From: Streptomyces corallincola
GTDB taxonomy: Bacteria > Actinomycetota > Actinomycetes > Streptomycetales > Streptomycetaceae
Reading direction: 5' to 3'
Length of the DNA: 64,000 bases
Assembly (NCBI RefSeq): GCF_019104725.1
Contig: NZ_JAHRXF010000026.1
Location: 1-64,000, forward strand
Both the position numbers and the translations under genes were made by a program. Position 1 is the stretch's first letter. Each line of letters starts with the position of its first letter. Of this stretch, positions 10,301 through 20,065 are shown piece by piece. The notes beneath the pieces are model-generated. The model was not told where the DNA came from and ran no database searches. It saw only the letters and a program-made list of their open reading frames with translations.

Positions 10301-10871
10301 CCCGTCGGGCACCGAGGACGGCGGCCTTGGTCTGGAGGAGGTCCTGGGTGGTCTCCACGAGGAGCGCGTCGGCGCCGCCGGTGATCAGGCCCTCGGCGTT
10401 GCGCTGGTAGGCGTCGCGCAGGGTGGTGTACGGGGCGTGGCCGAGGGTCGGCAGTTTCGTACCGGGGCCGATGGAGCCGAGGACCCAGCGGGGGCGGCCG
10501 TCACCGGCGGTGAACCGGTCGGCGGCCTCGCGGGCGACGCGGGCCCCGGCCTCGGACAGCTCGAAGACGCGGTCGGGGATGTCGTACTCGCCGAGCGCGG
10601 CGTGGTTGGCGCCGAAGGTGTTGGTCTCGACGCAGTCCACGCCGACCGCGAAGTAGGCGTCGTGGACGGAGGAGACGATGTCCGGGCGGGTGAGGTTCAG
10701 GATCTCGTTGCAGCCTTCGAGGTCCTGGAAGTCCGCGAGGGTGGGGTCCTGGGCCTGGAGCATCGTGCCCATCGCCCCGTCGGCGACGACCACACGGGTG
10801 GCCAGCGCCTCTCGGAGCGCGGACACACGGGTCCGGCTGTCGGCGGAAGGGGACGTTGGCGACGAGGCCAT
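7344..10871 (-). CDS. metH: cobalamin-dependent methionine synthase MetH
   Basis: A modular 1175-residue enzyme that transfers the methyl group of 5-methyltetrahydrofolate to homocysteine through cobalamin, the last step of methionine synthesis. Modules in order: a homocysteine/zinc barrel with GLNCATG and the double-Cys ligand GGCCGTTPEH; a pterin-binding barrel (SYLAIGERTNANGSKKFREA); a four-helix cap; the cobalamin domain with the base-off histidine motif DVHDIGKN; and the C-terminal SAM reactivation domain with SLGYGACPDLEDRAK. Order and length match complete MetH proteins. ATG at 10871 opens MASSPTSPSAD; the open frame extends further upstream but that part is arginine/proline noise. It is divergent from gylR and probably transcribed alone. 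Confidence 0.96.
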   Translation of the reverse strand: MASSPTSPSADSRTRVSALREALATRVVVADGAMGTMLQAQDPTLADFQDLEGCNEILNLTRPDIVSSVHDAYFAVGVDCVETNTFGANHAALGEYDIPDRVFELSEAGARVAREAADRFTAGDGRPRWVLGSIGPGTKLPTLGHAPYTTLRDAYQRNAEGLITGGADALLVETTQDLLQTKAAVLGARRGLTALGLDVPVIVSVTVETTGTMLLGSEIGAALTALEPLGIDMIGLNCATGPAEMSEHLRYLARHSRIPLSCMPNAGLPVLGKDGAHYPLTERELADAQETFVGEYGLSLVGGCCGTTPEHLRQVVERVRDLTPTSRDPRPEPGAASLYQTVPFRQDTSYLAIGERTNANGSKKFREAMLEARWDDCVEIAREQIREGAHMLDLCVDYVGRDGVADMEELAGRFATASTLPLVLDSTEVDVLRAGLQKLGGRAVVNSVNYEDGDGPESRFAQVTALAAEHGAALIALTIDEEGQARTPEKKVEIAERLIADLTGNWGIREDDILVDTLTFTICTGQEESRKDGIATIEAIRELKKRHPAVQTTLGLSNISFGLNPAARILLNSVFLDECVKAGLDSAIVHASKILPIARFSEEEVRTALDLVHDRRTEGYDPLQKLMQLFEGATAKSLKAGKAEELAALPLEERLKRRIIDGERNGLEADLDAALTERPALDIVNDTLLDGMKVVGELFGSGQMQLPFVLQSAEVMKTAVAHLEPHMEKTADGEEGAGKGTIVLATVRGDVHDIGKNLVDIILSNNGYNVVNLGIKQPVSAILEAAEEHRADVIGMSGLLVKSTVIMKENLQELNQRGLGTRFPVILGGAALTRAYVEQDLHELYEGEVRYARDAFEGLRLMDALIGVKRGLPGARLPELKQRRVRAAAVPVEEERPQEGHVRSDVATDNPVPTPPFWGTRVIKGIQLKEYASWLDEGALFKGQWGLKQARTGEGPSYEELAETEGRPRLRGLLDRLQTDGLLEAAVVHGYFPCVSKDDDLIVLDERGNERTRFTFPRQRRGRRLCLADFFRPEESGETDVVGFQVVTVGSRIGAETARMFEANAYRDYLELHGLSVQLAEALAEYWHARVRAELGFAGEDPAGIEDMFALKYRGARFSLGYGACPDLEDRAKIAALLEPERIGVQLSEEFQLHPEQSTDAIVIHHPEAKYFNAR

Positions 10872-11163
10872 GAAGGGACTCCCTGGTTGCGACGGCTGTC
10901 GGCTATGCGCCTTCCCCGATGGTGCGGGTACGGGGCACGGCGCCAGCGTAACCGGGCGGGCGCGCCGGAGGTCGGGCGCGTCCACGGGGCGGACGGGGTG
11001 TCGCCGGTGTCGCCCCGGATGGCGCAGAGCACGGGCGGGGTCTCGACGGAGGTGGTGTGCCGGGGGTGGGGCGCGCGGGGGTGTGCGCGGGGGCGCTCGG
11101 GGTGTGGGGGCGGGGCGTGGAGCGGGGTGCGCTGCGGGGAACGGGTGGGTGTGGGGTGAACCA
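10872..11163. other. metH-gylR intergenic region, left part
   Basis: A divergent spacer of more than 400 bases in all. The half next to metH should hold its leader and promoter, but I could not match a cobalamin or SAM riboswitch, nor a clear sigma promoter. The rest is GC-rich filler. Confidence 0.4.
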
Positions 11164-11209
11164 TTGGCGGGAGGTCGGCATCGACCGGTAGTGTTCGACA
11201 TTGCCGAAC
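11164..11209 (+). promoter_or_regulatory. gylR promoter and GylR-type operator
   Basis: TTGGCG (11164-11169) and TAGTGT (11189-11194) are 19 bases apart and resemble -35 and -10 boxes. Directly after the -10 lies the dyad GTTCGACATTGCCGAAC (11193-11209). A second dyad, GGTCG-GCAT-CGACC (11173-11186), sits inside the spacer. Nearly the same operator core recurs before glpF, which supports autoregulation by GylR. Confidence 0.55.
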
Positions 11210-11294
11210 GTGGTTGTGCGGTGGGTGCGCCGCGGGGACCGGGCGGAGCCCGCCCGGCGGCGGCCGGTGCGCGAGGGACGGAGGCAGGACGGCG

Positions 11295-12059
11295 ATGGCA
11301 CGGAACATCCAGTCGCTCGAACGGGCGGCGGCGATGCTGCGGCTGCTGGGCGGCGGCGAGCGCCGGCTCGGCCTGTCGGACATCGCCTCGTCGCTGGGGC
11401 TCGCCAAGGGCACCGCACACGGCATCCTGCGCACCCTCCAGCAGGAGGGGTTCGTGGAGCAGGACGAGGCGTCGGGCCGCTACCAGCTCGGAGCGGAACT
11501 GCTGCGCCTGGGCACCACCTATCTGGACGTGCACGAACTGCGGGCGCGGGCCCTGGTGTGGACCGACGACCTGGCCCGCTCCAGCGGCGAGAGCGTCTAT
11601 CTGGGCGTCCTGCACCAGCAGGGCGTGCTGATCGTGCACCACGTCTTCCGGCCCGACGACAGCCGCCAGGTGCTGGAGATCGGCGCGATGCAGCCGCTGC
11701 ACTCCACCGCGCTGGGCAAGGTGCTCTCGGCGTACGACCCGGTGGCGCACAGCGAGGCACTGGAGGCGGAGCGGGTCGCGTTCACGGACCGTACGGTGTG
11801 CGACGCCCGGGGCTTCGAGGACGTGCTGGACCTGACGCGGGCACGCGGATACGCGGCCGACGTGGAGGAGACCTGGGAGGGTGTCGCGTCGATCGCGGCG
11901 CCGGTGCACGACCGGCGGCGGATGCCGGTGGGCGCGGTCGCCATCACGGGCGCGGTGGAGCGGGTGGGGCTCGGCGGGGAGCTGCGCCCCGAACTGATCG
12001 CGGCGGTGCGGGACTGTGCCCGCGCGGTCTCCCGCGACCTGGGCGCGGGCCGCTTCTGA
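11295..12059 (+). CDS. gylR: IclR-family glycerol operon regulator GylR
   Basis: A 254-residue IclR-type regulator, the same length as S. coelicolor GylR. The N-terminal winged helix-turn-helix (about 5-65) starts NIQSLERAAAMLRLLGG and has GLSDIASSLGLAKGTAHGILRTL. The C-terminal effector domain carries LHSTALGKVLSAYDP, DRTVCDARGFEDVLDLTRARGYA and the SIAAPVHDRR segment that contacts ligand in this family. It represses glycerol genes; glycerol-3-phosphate is the usual inducer in the literature. The ATG start follows GGAGG by ten bases. The gene lies immediately before glpF-glpK-glpD in the same direction, and both intergenic regions carry a matching dyad. Confidence 0.93.
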   Translation: MARNIQSLERAAAMLRLLGGGERRLGLSDIASSLGLAKGTAHGILRTLQQEGFVEQDEASGRYQLGAELLRLGTTYLDVHELRARALVWTDDLARSSGESVYLGVLHQQGVLIVHHVFRPDDSRQVLEIGAMQPLHSTALGKVLSAYDPVAHSEALEAERVAFTDRTVCDARGFEDVLDLTRARGYAADVEETWEGVASIAAPVHDRRRMPVGAVAITGAVERVGLGGELRPELIAAVRDCARAVSRDLGAGRF

Positions 12060-12335
12060 CCGTCCCGCGCGCGGCCCCGGCAGGGGCGCGGCTCCCCGCT
12101 CCCCCCACCCGGTCCGCGGCGGGTTCTCCCTGGTCGGCGGGGGTGTCTCCCGGGTGCCGTCCGGGACGCGAGGCGGCGTTGCCGATCTCGACCTACTCTG
12201 AAATGGACATAACGGGCGAGACCGTAGCGAGTGAACGGTGGGAGACCCCGGACGGCGATCGGCGGGGCGATCAGTAACGATCCCGTTTTCGACAACAGAG
12301 CTCTTGACGCACCCGTGACCACGGCGCGAGACTCC
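12060..12335. other. gylR-glpF intergenic region, upstream part
   Basis: No gene is seen. It contains a half operator TTTCGACAAC (12287-12296) that repeats the TTCGACA arm of the GylR-type dyad, and a TTGACG box at 12304-12309 that may belong to a promoter for the glycerol operon. Confidence 0.4.
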
Positions 12336-12386
12336 CGACCAACGGTCGGCATTGTCGAACACCTATCGGCAAGTACGCGTTAGAGT
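12336..12386 (+). promoter_or_regulatory. glpF operon operator and promoter region
   Basis: CGACC-AAC-GGTCG (12336-12348) overlaps GGTCGGCATTGTCGAAC (12344-12360), whose right arm matches the gylR-proximal operator in reverse orientation. A -10-like TAGAGT lies at 12381-12386 with no good -35, as expected for a controlled promoter. The leader to the glpF start is about 95 bases. Confidence 0.5.
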
Positions 12387-12486
12387 GGGCAACGCCAAGG
12401 GCCGGAGTCGCTCTCACCACGAGGGCGCCGGAACCCCTGATGGGACGGGGTTCGGCATCCCTGGACGAAGGACAAAGGAGTCGCGG

Positions 12487-13278
12487 GTGTCCAGCTCCGA
12501 CATCTTCATCGGCGAGACCATAGGTACCGCCGTACTCATCCTGCTCGGCGGCGGTGTGTGCGCCGCGGTCACGCTGAAGGCCTCCAAGGCGCGCGGCGCC
12601 GGGTGGCTCGCCATCGCCTTCGGGTGGGGCTTCGCGGTCCTGACGGCCGTCTACATCTCCGGGCCGCTCTCCGGGGCCCAGCTCAACCCGGCCGTCACGA
12701 TCGCGCTCGCCCTCACCAGCGGCGTCTGGAGCCAGGTCTGGGTCTATCTGCTCGGCCAGCTGCTGGGCGCGATGATCGGCGCGGCGCTGGTCTGGGTCGC
12801 CTACTACGGGCAGTTCCAGGCCCACATGACCGACCCTGAGATCGTCGGCACCGATGAGGAGCGGGCGGCCGTCAAGGCCGTGGAGGCGACGGAACCGGCC
12901 GCGGGTCCGGTCCTCGGCATCTTCTCCACCGGCCCCGAGGTGCGCAACGCGGTCATGAACCTGCTGACGGAGATCGTCGGCACCTTCGTCCTGATCCTGG
13001 CGGTGCTCACCCAGGGTCTCAACGCCAAGGGCACCGGGCTCGGCGTCCTCGGCGGTCTGATCACCGCGCTTGTCGTGGTGGCCATCGGCCTGTCGCTCGG
13101 CGGACCCACCGGGTACGCGATCAACCCCGCCCGCGACCTCGGCCCCCGTATCGTCCACGCCCTGCTCCCGCTGCCCAACAAGGGAGGCTCCGACTGGAGC
13201 TACGCCTGGGTTCCGGTGGTCGGCCCGCTGCTCGGCGCCGCCGCCGCGGCCGGTATCTACAACGTCGCCTTCGCCTAG
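12487..13278 (+). CDS. glpF: glycerol uptake facilitator GlpF (GylC)
   Basis: A 263-residue aquaglyceroporin of the MIP family that lets glycerol diffuse across the membrane. Six hydrophobic helices are visible. The two half-helices carry the conserved NPA boxes: SGAQLNPAVT in the first half, and GYAINPARDLGPR, whose aspartate marks a glycerol facilitator rather than a water channel, in the second. A hydrophilic loop of about 40 residues between helices 3 and 4 is longer than in E. coli GlpF. The GTG start at 12487 has AAAGGAG six bases upstream. It opens the glpF-glpK-glpD operon under GylR control. Confidence 0.94.
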   Translation: MSSSDIFIGETIGTAVLILLGGGVCAAVTLKASKARGAGWLAIAFGWGFAVLTAVYISGPLSGAQLNPAVTIALALTSGVWSQVWVYLLGQLLGAMIGAALVWVAYYGQFQAHMTDPEIVGTDEERAAVKAVEATEPAAGPVLGIFSTGPEVRNAVMNLLTEIVGTFVLILAVLTQGLNAKGTGLGVLGGLITALVVVAIGLSLGGPTGYAINPARDLGPRIVHALLPLPNKGGSDWSYAWVPVVGPLLGAAAAAGIYNVAFA

Positions 13279-13339
13279 GGGAGCGCGCACCGCGCGCCCG
13301 TACACAGAGCCCACACCCACGGACCTCCAGGAGCACACA

Positions 13340-14878
<1,539 letters not shown>

Positions 14879-14921
14879 GGGCCGGACCCCCCATCGGCTC
14901 CGACGAGGAGTAATACCCGAC

Positions 14922-16541
14922 ATGACCAGTCAGTCCACCCTGAGTTCCGTACCTGCCCTGGGGACGCACCCGGCCTCCGGCTCCCACCCGAGCCGGGCCG
15001 AGACCAGGGAGCAGCTCGCCAAGGCGTCGTACGACCTCCTTGTCATCGGCGGCGGCATCCTGGGCATCTCCACCGCCTGGCACGCCGCGCAGTCCGGGCT
15101 CAGGGTGGCGCTGGTCGATGCCGGCGACTTCGCCGGAGCCACCTCCTCCGCCTCCTCCAAGCTGCTCCACGGCGGTCTGCGCTACCTGCAGACCGGCGCG
15201 GTGAAGCTGGTCGCGGAGAACCACTTCGAGCGCCGCGCGGTGTCCCGCCAGGTCGCCCCGCACCTGGCGAACCCGCTCACCTTCTACCTGCCCGTCTACA
15301 AGGGCGGCCCGCACGGCGCCGCCAAGCTGGGCGCGGGGGTCTTCGCCTACTCGGCGCTGTCCGCGTTCGGCGACGGCGTCGGCCACCTGCTGTCCCCCGC
15401 GCGGGCCGCGCAGGACGTGCCGGAGCTGCGCACCGAGAACCTCAGGGCCGTGGCCGTGTACGGCGACGACCAGATGAACGACGCCCGGATGGCGCTGATG
15501 ACGGTCCGCGCGGCCGTCGAGGCGGGCGCGGTCGTCCTGAACCACGCGGAGGTCGGCGGGCTGCGCTTCACCCGCGGCCGCGTCACCGGCGCCGATCTGC
15601 GCGACCGGATCGACGGCGTGGAGTTCGGGGTCAACGCCCGGCTGGTGCTGAACGCGACCGGCCCCTGGGTGGACCATCTGCGCCGCATGGAGGACGCGCA
15701 CGCGGCGCCGTCGATCCGGCTGTCCAAGGGCGCGCATCTGGTGCTGCGGCGCACCGCGCCGTGGAAGGCCGCGCTGGCCACGCCGATCGACAAGTACCGC
15801 ATCACCTTCGCCCTCCCCTGGGAGGACATGCTGCTGCTCGGCACCACCGACGAGGTGTACGAGGGCGACCCGGCGGACGTGGCGGTCACCGAGAAGGACA
15901 CCGCGCAGATCCTGGACGAGGCGTCGCTGTCGGTGCGGGACGAGCAGGTGCGGCGGGAGCTGATCACCTACTCGTTCGCCGGTCTGCGGGTGCTGCCGGG
16001 CGGTCCCGGCGACACCGCGAAGGCCAAGCGGGAGACGGTCGTCACCGAGGGTCCCGGCGGCATGCTGTCGGTGGCCGGCGGCAAGTGGACGACGTTCCGG
16101 CACATCGGGCGCACGGTGATGCAGAAGCTGGAGCGGCTGCCCGGCCACCCGCTGGGCGACGACTTCGAGCCGGTCTCCTCGCTGCCGAAGAGGCTGCCGC
16201 TGCCCGGTGTCGCCAACCCGCGCGCGGTCGCGCACCGGCTGCTGGTGGACAACCCGGCGCCGGGCCCCCGGATGGCCGCCGACACCGCCCGCCATCTGGC
16301 CACCCACTACGGCTCGCTGGCCTTCGACATCGTCCGGCTGGCCAACGAGAACCCGGACCTGGCCCGGCGGATGCACCCCGACGCGCCCGAGATCTGGGCG
16401 CAGGTGGTGTGGGCCAGGGACCACGAGTGGGCCGAGACGCAGGACGACGTGCTGCGCCGACGGCTGACCCTGACCGTCCGGGGGCTCGCCACCGACGAGA
16501 TCCGCGCCGGGGTGCAGAACCTGCTCGACCAACGGCACTGA
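14922..16541 (+). CDS. glpD: glycerol-3-phosphate dehydrogenase GlpD (GylB)
   Basis: A 539-residue FAD-dependent respiratory dehydrogenase that oxidises glycerol-3-phosphate to dihydroxyacetone phosphate at the membrane. The dinucleotide motif DLLVIGGGILGISTAWHAA is at about 38-56, followed by SSKLLHGGLRYL, the FAD-dependent G3P dehydrogenase signature. Later motifs include LNATGPWVDHLR, SKGAHLVLRR and GGKWTTFRHIGR of the substrate and FAD cap. An extra ~35 residues precede the FAD fold. ATG at 14922 has GAGGAG upstream. This is the last gene of the glycerol operon, and its product feeds triose phosphates into central metabolism. Confidence 0.95.
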   Translation: MTSQSTLSSVPALGTHPASGSHPSRAETREQLAKASYDLLVIGGGILGISTAWHAAQSGLRVALVDAGDFAGATSSASSKLLHGGLRYLQTGAVKLVAENHFERRAVSRQVAPHLANPLTFYLPVYKGGPHGAAKLGAGVFAYSALSAFGDGVGHLLSPARAAQDVPELRTENLRAVAVYGDDQMNDARMALMTVRAAVEAGAVVLNHAEVGGLRFTRGRVTGADLRDRIDGVEFGVNARLVLNATGPWVDHLRRMEDAHAAPSIRLSKGAHLVLRRTAPWKAALATPIDKYRITFALPWEDMLLLGTTDEVYEGDPADVAVTEKDTAQILDEASLSVRDEQVRRELITYSFAGLRVLPGGPGDTAKAKRETVVTEGPGGMLSVAGGKWTTFRHIGRTVMQKLERLPGHPLGDDFEPVSSLPKRLPLPGVANPRAVAHRLLVDNPAPGPRMAADTARHLATHYGSLAFDIVRLANENPDLARRMHPDAPEIWAQVVWARDHEWAETQDDVLRRRLTLTVRGLATDEIRAGVQNLLDQRH

Positions 16542-16732
16542 GCCGCCCGGCCCGCACCCGGGCATCCGCTGCCCCGTCCCCGATTCGTCCCGGAGCCGCC
16601 CCCGACAGGGGTGTCCGGGGCCCGGGGGCGGGGCAGTGATCCATTCGCGGGGAGCGCACGGACTGCGGGAGTCGCGGCGGGACGCCGTAAAGTTGGCACG
16701 TCAAGCGAGAGCACGTCGGAAGGAGGCACTGG

Positions 16733-17776
16733 GTGATCGAGCTGGAGGGGGTTCCCGAGCTGATCGACCCAGTCATGGTGGCCGCGTTCGAGGGCTGGAA
16801 CGACGCCGGTGACGCCGCCTCCACGGCGGTCGCGCATCTGGAGCGCGAGTGGAAGGGCGAGGTATTCGCGGCGCTGGACGCCGAGGACTACTACGACTTC
16901 CAGGTCAACCGTCCCACGGTGTTCACGGAGGCCGGGGTGCGCAAGATCACCTGGCCGACGACACGGCTCTCGGTGGTCCGGACGGGCGGCGACAAGCCGC
17001 GCGACCTGGTCCTGGTGCGCGGTATCGAACCGTCCATGCGCTGGCGCTCGTTCTGCAACGAACTGCTGGGCTTCGCCCACGAACTGGGCGTGGAGATGGT
17101 CGTCGTGCTGGGCGCCCTGCTGGGCGACACCCCGCACACCCGGCCGGTGCCGGTCAGCGGGGTCACCTCCGACGCGGAACTGGCGCGCCGGATGGACCTG
17201 GAGGAGACCAAGTACGAGGGCCCGACGGGCATCGTGGGCGTGCTCCAGGAGGCGTGCGCGCACGCGGGTGTCCCGGCGGTGTCGCTGTGGGCGGCCGTGC
17301 CGCACTACGTGTCGCAGCCGCCCAACCCGAAGGCCACCCTGGCGCTGCTGAACCGGCTGGAGGATCTGCTGGACCTGCGGATGCCGCTGGGCGAGCTGCC
17401 CGACGACGCGCGGGCCTGGCAGGTGGGCGTGGACCAGCTCGCGGCCGAGGACAGCGAGGTCGCGGAGTACGTCCAGTCGCTGGAGGAGGCCCGCGACACC
17501 GCGGAGCTGCCCGAGGCGTCCGGTGAGGCCATCGCCCGTGAGTTCGAGCGCTATCTGCGGCGCCGTGACGTGAGCCCGCCCGGCGGACACGCCACGGCGG
17601 ACGGCCAGGACGCGTATCTGCGGGACGGCCCGGCACCCGGTGGCCGCGGCAGGCCGCAGCGCCCGAAGCCGGGGGCGTCCGGCACCGCGTCGCCGGAGGG
17701 CGGCGGCGAGGGACCGCAGGACGGCGGCTCCGGGGACTCCTCGGGCGACTCCTCCGGGGACGCGTCGGAGGACTGA
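16733..17776 (+). CDS. PAC2-family protein
   Basis: A 347-residue member of the PAC2 (proteasome assembly chaperone 2, DUF75) fold, widespread in actinobacteria. The conserved core begins IELEGVPELIDPVMVAAFEGWNDAGDAAS and continues through VLGALLGDTPHTRPVP and GPTGIVGVLQEA to about residue 285. The remaining ~60 residues are Gly/Ser/Pro-rich and end in repeated GDSSGD units, probably disordered. The GTG start at 16733 is supported by AAGGAGG. The actinobacterial function is not established; the archaeal and eukaryotic relatives act in 20S proteasome assembly. It converges with mshC across a strong terminator. Confidence 0.85.
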   Translation: MIELEGVPELIDPVMVAAFEGWNDAGDAASTAVAHLEREWKGEVFAALDAEDYYDFQVNRPTVFTEAGVRKITWPTTRLSVVRTGGDKPRDLVLVRGIEPSMRWRSFCNELLGFAHELGVEMVVVLGALLGDTPHTRPVPVSGVTSDAELARRMDLEETKYEGPTGIVGVLQEACAHAGVPAVSLWAAVPHYVSQPPNPKATLALLNRLEDLLDLRMPLGELPDDARAWQVGVDQLAAEDSEVAEYVQSLEEARDTAELPEASGEAIAREFERYLRRRDVSPPGGHATADGQDAYLRDGPAPGGRGRPQRPKPGASGTASPEGGGEGPQDGGSGDSSGDSSGDASED

Positions 17777-17800
17777 GCGCGAGGCCCGGCAGAGCAGTAC

Positions 17801-17841
17801 GGCGGAGGGGCGGTTCCCGGTACGGGAACCGCCCCTCCGCC
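17801..17841. terminator. perfect bidirectional terminator between PAC2 gene and mshC
   Basis: A 19-bp perfect inverted repeat begins GGCGGAGGGGCGG, turns at GGTACGG and ends CCGCCCCTCCGCC, between two convergent genes. It is one of the strongest hairpins in the window. Confidence 0.85.
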
Positions 17842-17876
17842 GTGGGTACGGACGTGTGTGCGGACCGACCGTGTCG

Positions 17877-19106
17877 TCAGAGAGCCACGCCGAGCAGCGC
17901 GTCCACCGCGCGGCTCACCAGGCCCGGCGCGCCGGTGTCGGTGCCGCCGTCGGCCTCCTGGCGGGCCGCCCAGCGGTCCACGGCGGCCAGTGCGGCGGGC
18001 GCGTCGAGGTCGTCGGCGAGGGCCTCGCGGATCTCGTCCACCAGCGCCTCGGCGGAGGGGCCGTCGGGCCGGGACACGGCGGCACGCCAGCGCCCGAGCC
18101 GGTCCACGGCGTCCTGGAGCACGCCGTCGGTCCACTCCCAGTCGGAGCGGTAGTGGCGGGAGTGCAGGGCGAGCCGTACGGCGGCCGGGTCCACTCCGTC
18201 GCGGCGCAGCTGGGAGACGAAGACGAGGTTGCCCCGGGACTTGGACATCTTCTCGCCGTCCAGGCCGACCATCCCGGCGTGCACGTACGCCGTGGCCATC
18301 GGGAACTCGCCGGTGAGCACCTGGGCGTGCGAGGCGCCCATCTCGTGGTGCGGGAAGGCGAGGTCGGAGCCGCCGCCCTGGACGTCGAAGCCCATACCGA
18401 GGTGGTCGAGGGCGATGGCGACGCACTCGATGTGCCAGCCGGGGCGGCCCCGGCCCAGCGAGCCGCCGTCCCAGCTGGGTTCGCCCTCGCGGGCGGCCAT
18501 CCACAGCATCGGGTCGAGCGGGTTCTTCTTGCCCGGGCGGTCCGGGTCGCCGCCGCGTTCGGCGGACAGCAGCCGCATCGCGGCGGCGTCGAGGCCGGAG
18601 ACCGTGCCGAAGTGCGGGTCGGACTCGACGGAGAAGTAGACGTCGCCGTCCAGTTCGTAGGCGGCGCCGAGGTCGCGGAGGCGTTCCACCAGCGGGACGA
18701 TGCCGGGTATGGCCTCGACGGCGCCGATGTAGTGCTTCGGGGGGAGCATCCGCAGGGCGGTCATGTCCTCGCGGAACAGGGCGGTCTCCTGCTCGGCGAG
18801 ACCGACCCAGTCCACGCCGTCGCGCTGGGCGCGCTCCAGGAGGGGGTCGTCCACGTCGGTGACGTTCTGGACGTAGTGGACCTGCCGCTCGGTGTCGAGC
18901 CAGACGCGCTGTACGAGGTCGAACGCGTTGTAGGTCGCCGCGTGTCCCATGTGGGTCGCGTCGTACGGGGTGATGCCGCAGACGTATATACGGGCGACGG
19001 GACCGGGTTCGAGGGTCACGGGTCCGCCGGTCGCGGTGTCGTGAATCCTCAGGTCGCGGCCCTGACCAGGCAGGGCGGGGACCTCGGAAGCGGGCCAGGC
19101 ATGCAT
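17877..19106 (-). CDS. mshC: mycothiol ligase MshC (cysteine:GlcN-Ins ligase)
   Basis: A 409-residue cysteinyl-tRNA-synthetase-like enzyme that ligates L-cysteine to GlcN-Ins with ATP, the penultimate step of mycothiol synthesis. The class I nucleotide motifs are TPYDATHMGHA (about 47-57) and EKMSKSRGN. Zinc is expected at C43 in YVCGIT, with the later GWHIECVA and HHEMGASHA ligands. The anticodon-binding domain of true CysRS is shortened, as expected for MshC. The start is set at the second ATG (MHAWPASEVP), matching known MshC N-termini from memory; another ATG lies two codons earlier. It is followed by the conserved actinobacterial SCO1664-like, DUF3090 and phosphatase genes on the same strand. 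Confidence 0.95.
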   Translation of the reverse strand: MHAWPASEVPALPGQGRDLRIHDTATGGPVTLEPGPVARIYVCGITPYDATHMGHAATYNAFDLVQRVWLDTERQVHYVQNVTDVDDPLLERAQRDGVDWVGLAEQETALFREDMTALRMLPPKHYIGAVEAIPGIVPLVERLRDLGAAYELDGDVYFSVESDPHFGTVSGLDAAAMRLLSAERGGDPDRPGKKNPLDPMLWMAAREGEPSWDGGSLGRGRPGWHIECVAIALDHLGMGFDVQGGGSDLAFPHHEMGASHAQVLTGEFPMATAYVHAGMVGLDGEKMSKSRGNLVFVSQLRRDGVDPAAVRLALHSRHYRSDWEWTDGVLQDAVDRLGRWRAAVSRPDGPSAEALVDEIREALADDLDAPAALAAVDRWAARQEADGGTDTGAPGLVSRAVDALLGVAL

Positions 19107-19234
19107 GTACATGAGCGTAACCCGGCCGGGGGGCGCGGATGCCTGCGGCCTCCGGCCGGGCGGCCGGGGGGCGGCCCGCGACGGCCCGGCGCGGGGTGCG
19201 CGGGGGCACCGCCGGGCCGGTCGCGGGCCGGGTG

Positions 19235-20065
19235 TCAGACCGGCGGCCAGGGGATCGCGGGCCACTCCCCGTCGGGTTCCGGGTGGGTGCCGGAGGCCAG
19301 CAGGGCGTCCACGCGGGCGCGGGTGGCGTCCACCTCGGCCGGGGTGATCAGCCCGGCCAGCCGGACGGCGAGCGGTGCGCCGTCGGCGAGGGCGTCGCGC
19401 AGGGTCTTGAGCACGGCCAGGGCCTCCTCGGTGAGGGGTTCCCCGGCCCAGCCCCACAGCAGGGTGCGGAGTTTGTTCTCGGCGTTGAAGGTGACGCCGT
19501 GGTCGATGCCGTAGAGGCGGCCGTCCGCGGTGGGCAGCAGGTGGCCGCCCTTGCGGTCGGCGTTGTTGACGACGGCGTCGAGGACGGCGAGGCGGCGCAG
19601 CCGTTCGTCGTCGGCGTGCACGAGCAGCGCGGTGCGGTCCTCGTCCACCTCCGCGAGCCCGATGGCCTTCCAGCCGGGCCCGGCCTCCTCGGCGTCGAGC
19701 AGGGCGAGGAGTTCGCTCTCGCCGCCGACGTCGATCCAGAGCTGGCACATGCCCTCGCCGTACGGGCCGTCGCGCAGCACGGTCGGCGGGACCAGGCCCC
19801 AGCCGGTGGCCTCGGAGACCTCGTACGCGGCGACCTCGCGGGCGGCGAGGGTGCCGTCGGGGAAGTCCCACAGGGGGCGTTCACCGGCGACGGGTTTGTA
19901 GACGCAGGACGCCTCGCGGCCGTCGAGGGCCACCGTGCAGAGCAGGGCCGCGTTGGAGGCCTCGCGGATGCGTCCGCGGACGGACAGCTCACCCCGCGCG
20001 AGGAGTTCGGCGGCGTGCGGGTCGGCGGTCACGCTCCGCGGCGGTATCCGTTCTGGCGCGGACAT
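19235..20065 (-). CDS. SCO1664-family protein with kinase-like fold
   Basis: A 276-residue actinobacterial protein of the SCO1664/TIGR03843 family, distantly related to phosphatidylinositol 3-/4-kinases. Kinase-like features are the lysine in SCVYKPVAGERPLWDF, a likely ATP contact, the catalytic-loop-like VVNNADRKGGHLL, and the DFG-equivalent LYGIDHGVTF. The activity has not been assigned. ATG at 20065 is preceded by GGAAGGA. The gene overlaps the end of the DUF3090 gene by 37 bases, so the two are translationally coupled. The fixed neighbourhood with mshC suggests a shared but undefined role. Confidence 0.85.
   Translation of the reverse strand: MSAPERIPPRSVTADPHAAELLARGELSVRGRIREASNAALLCTVALDGREASCVYKPVAGERPLWDFPDGTLAAREVAAYEVSEATGWGLVPPTVLRDGPYGEGMCQLWIDVGGESELLALLDAEEAGPGWKAIGLAEVDEDRTALLVHADDERLRRLAVLDAVVNNADRKGGHLLPTADGRLYGIDHGVTFNAENKLRTLLWGWAGEPLTEEALAVLKTLRDALADGAPLAVRLAGLITPAEVDATRARVDALLASGTHPEPDGEWPAIPWPPV

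Noticed and set aside
10872..11100. Possible cobalamin or SAM riboswitch before metH
   Set aside because: I looked for a B12 box and the SAM-aptamer core on the metH leader strand and found neither. A covariance-model search would settle it.
7374..11159. A very long plus-strand open frame opposite metH
   Set aside because: It mirrors metH codons, is Gly/Val/Asp-rich without domains, and reflects third-position GC bias. The same holds for long antisense frames opposite the acylase (47632-50355) and the binding protein (4371-6287).
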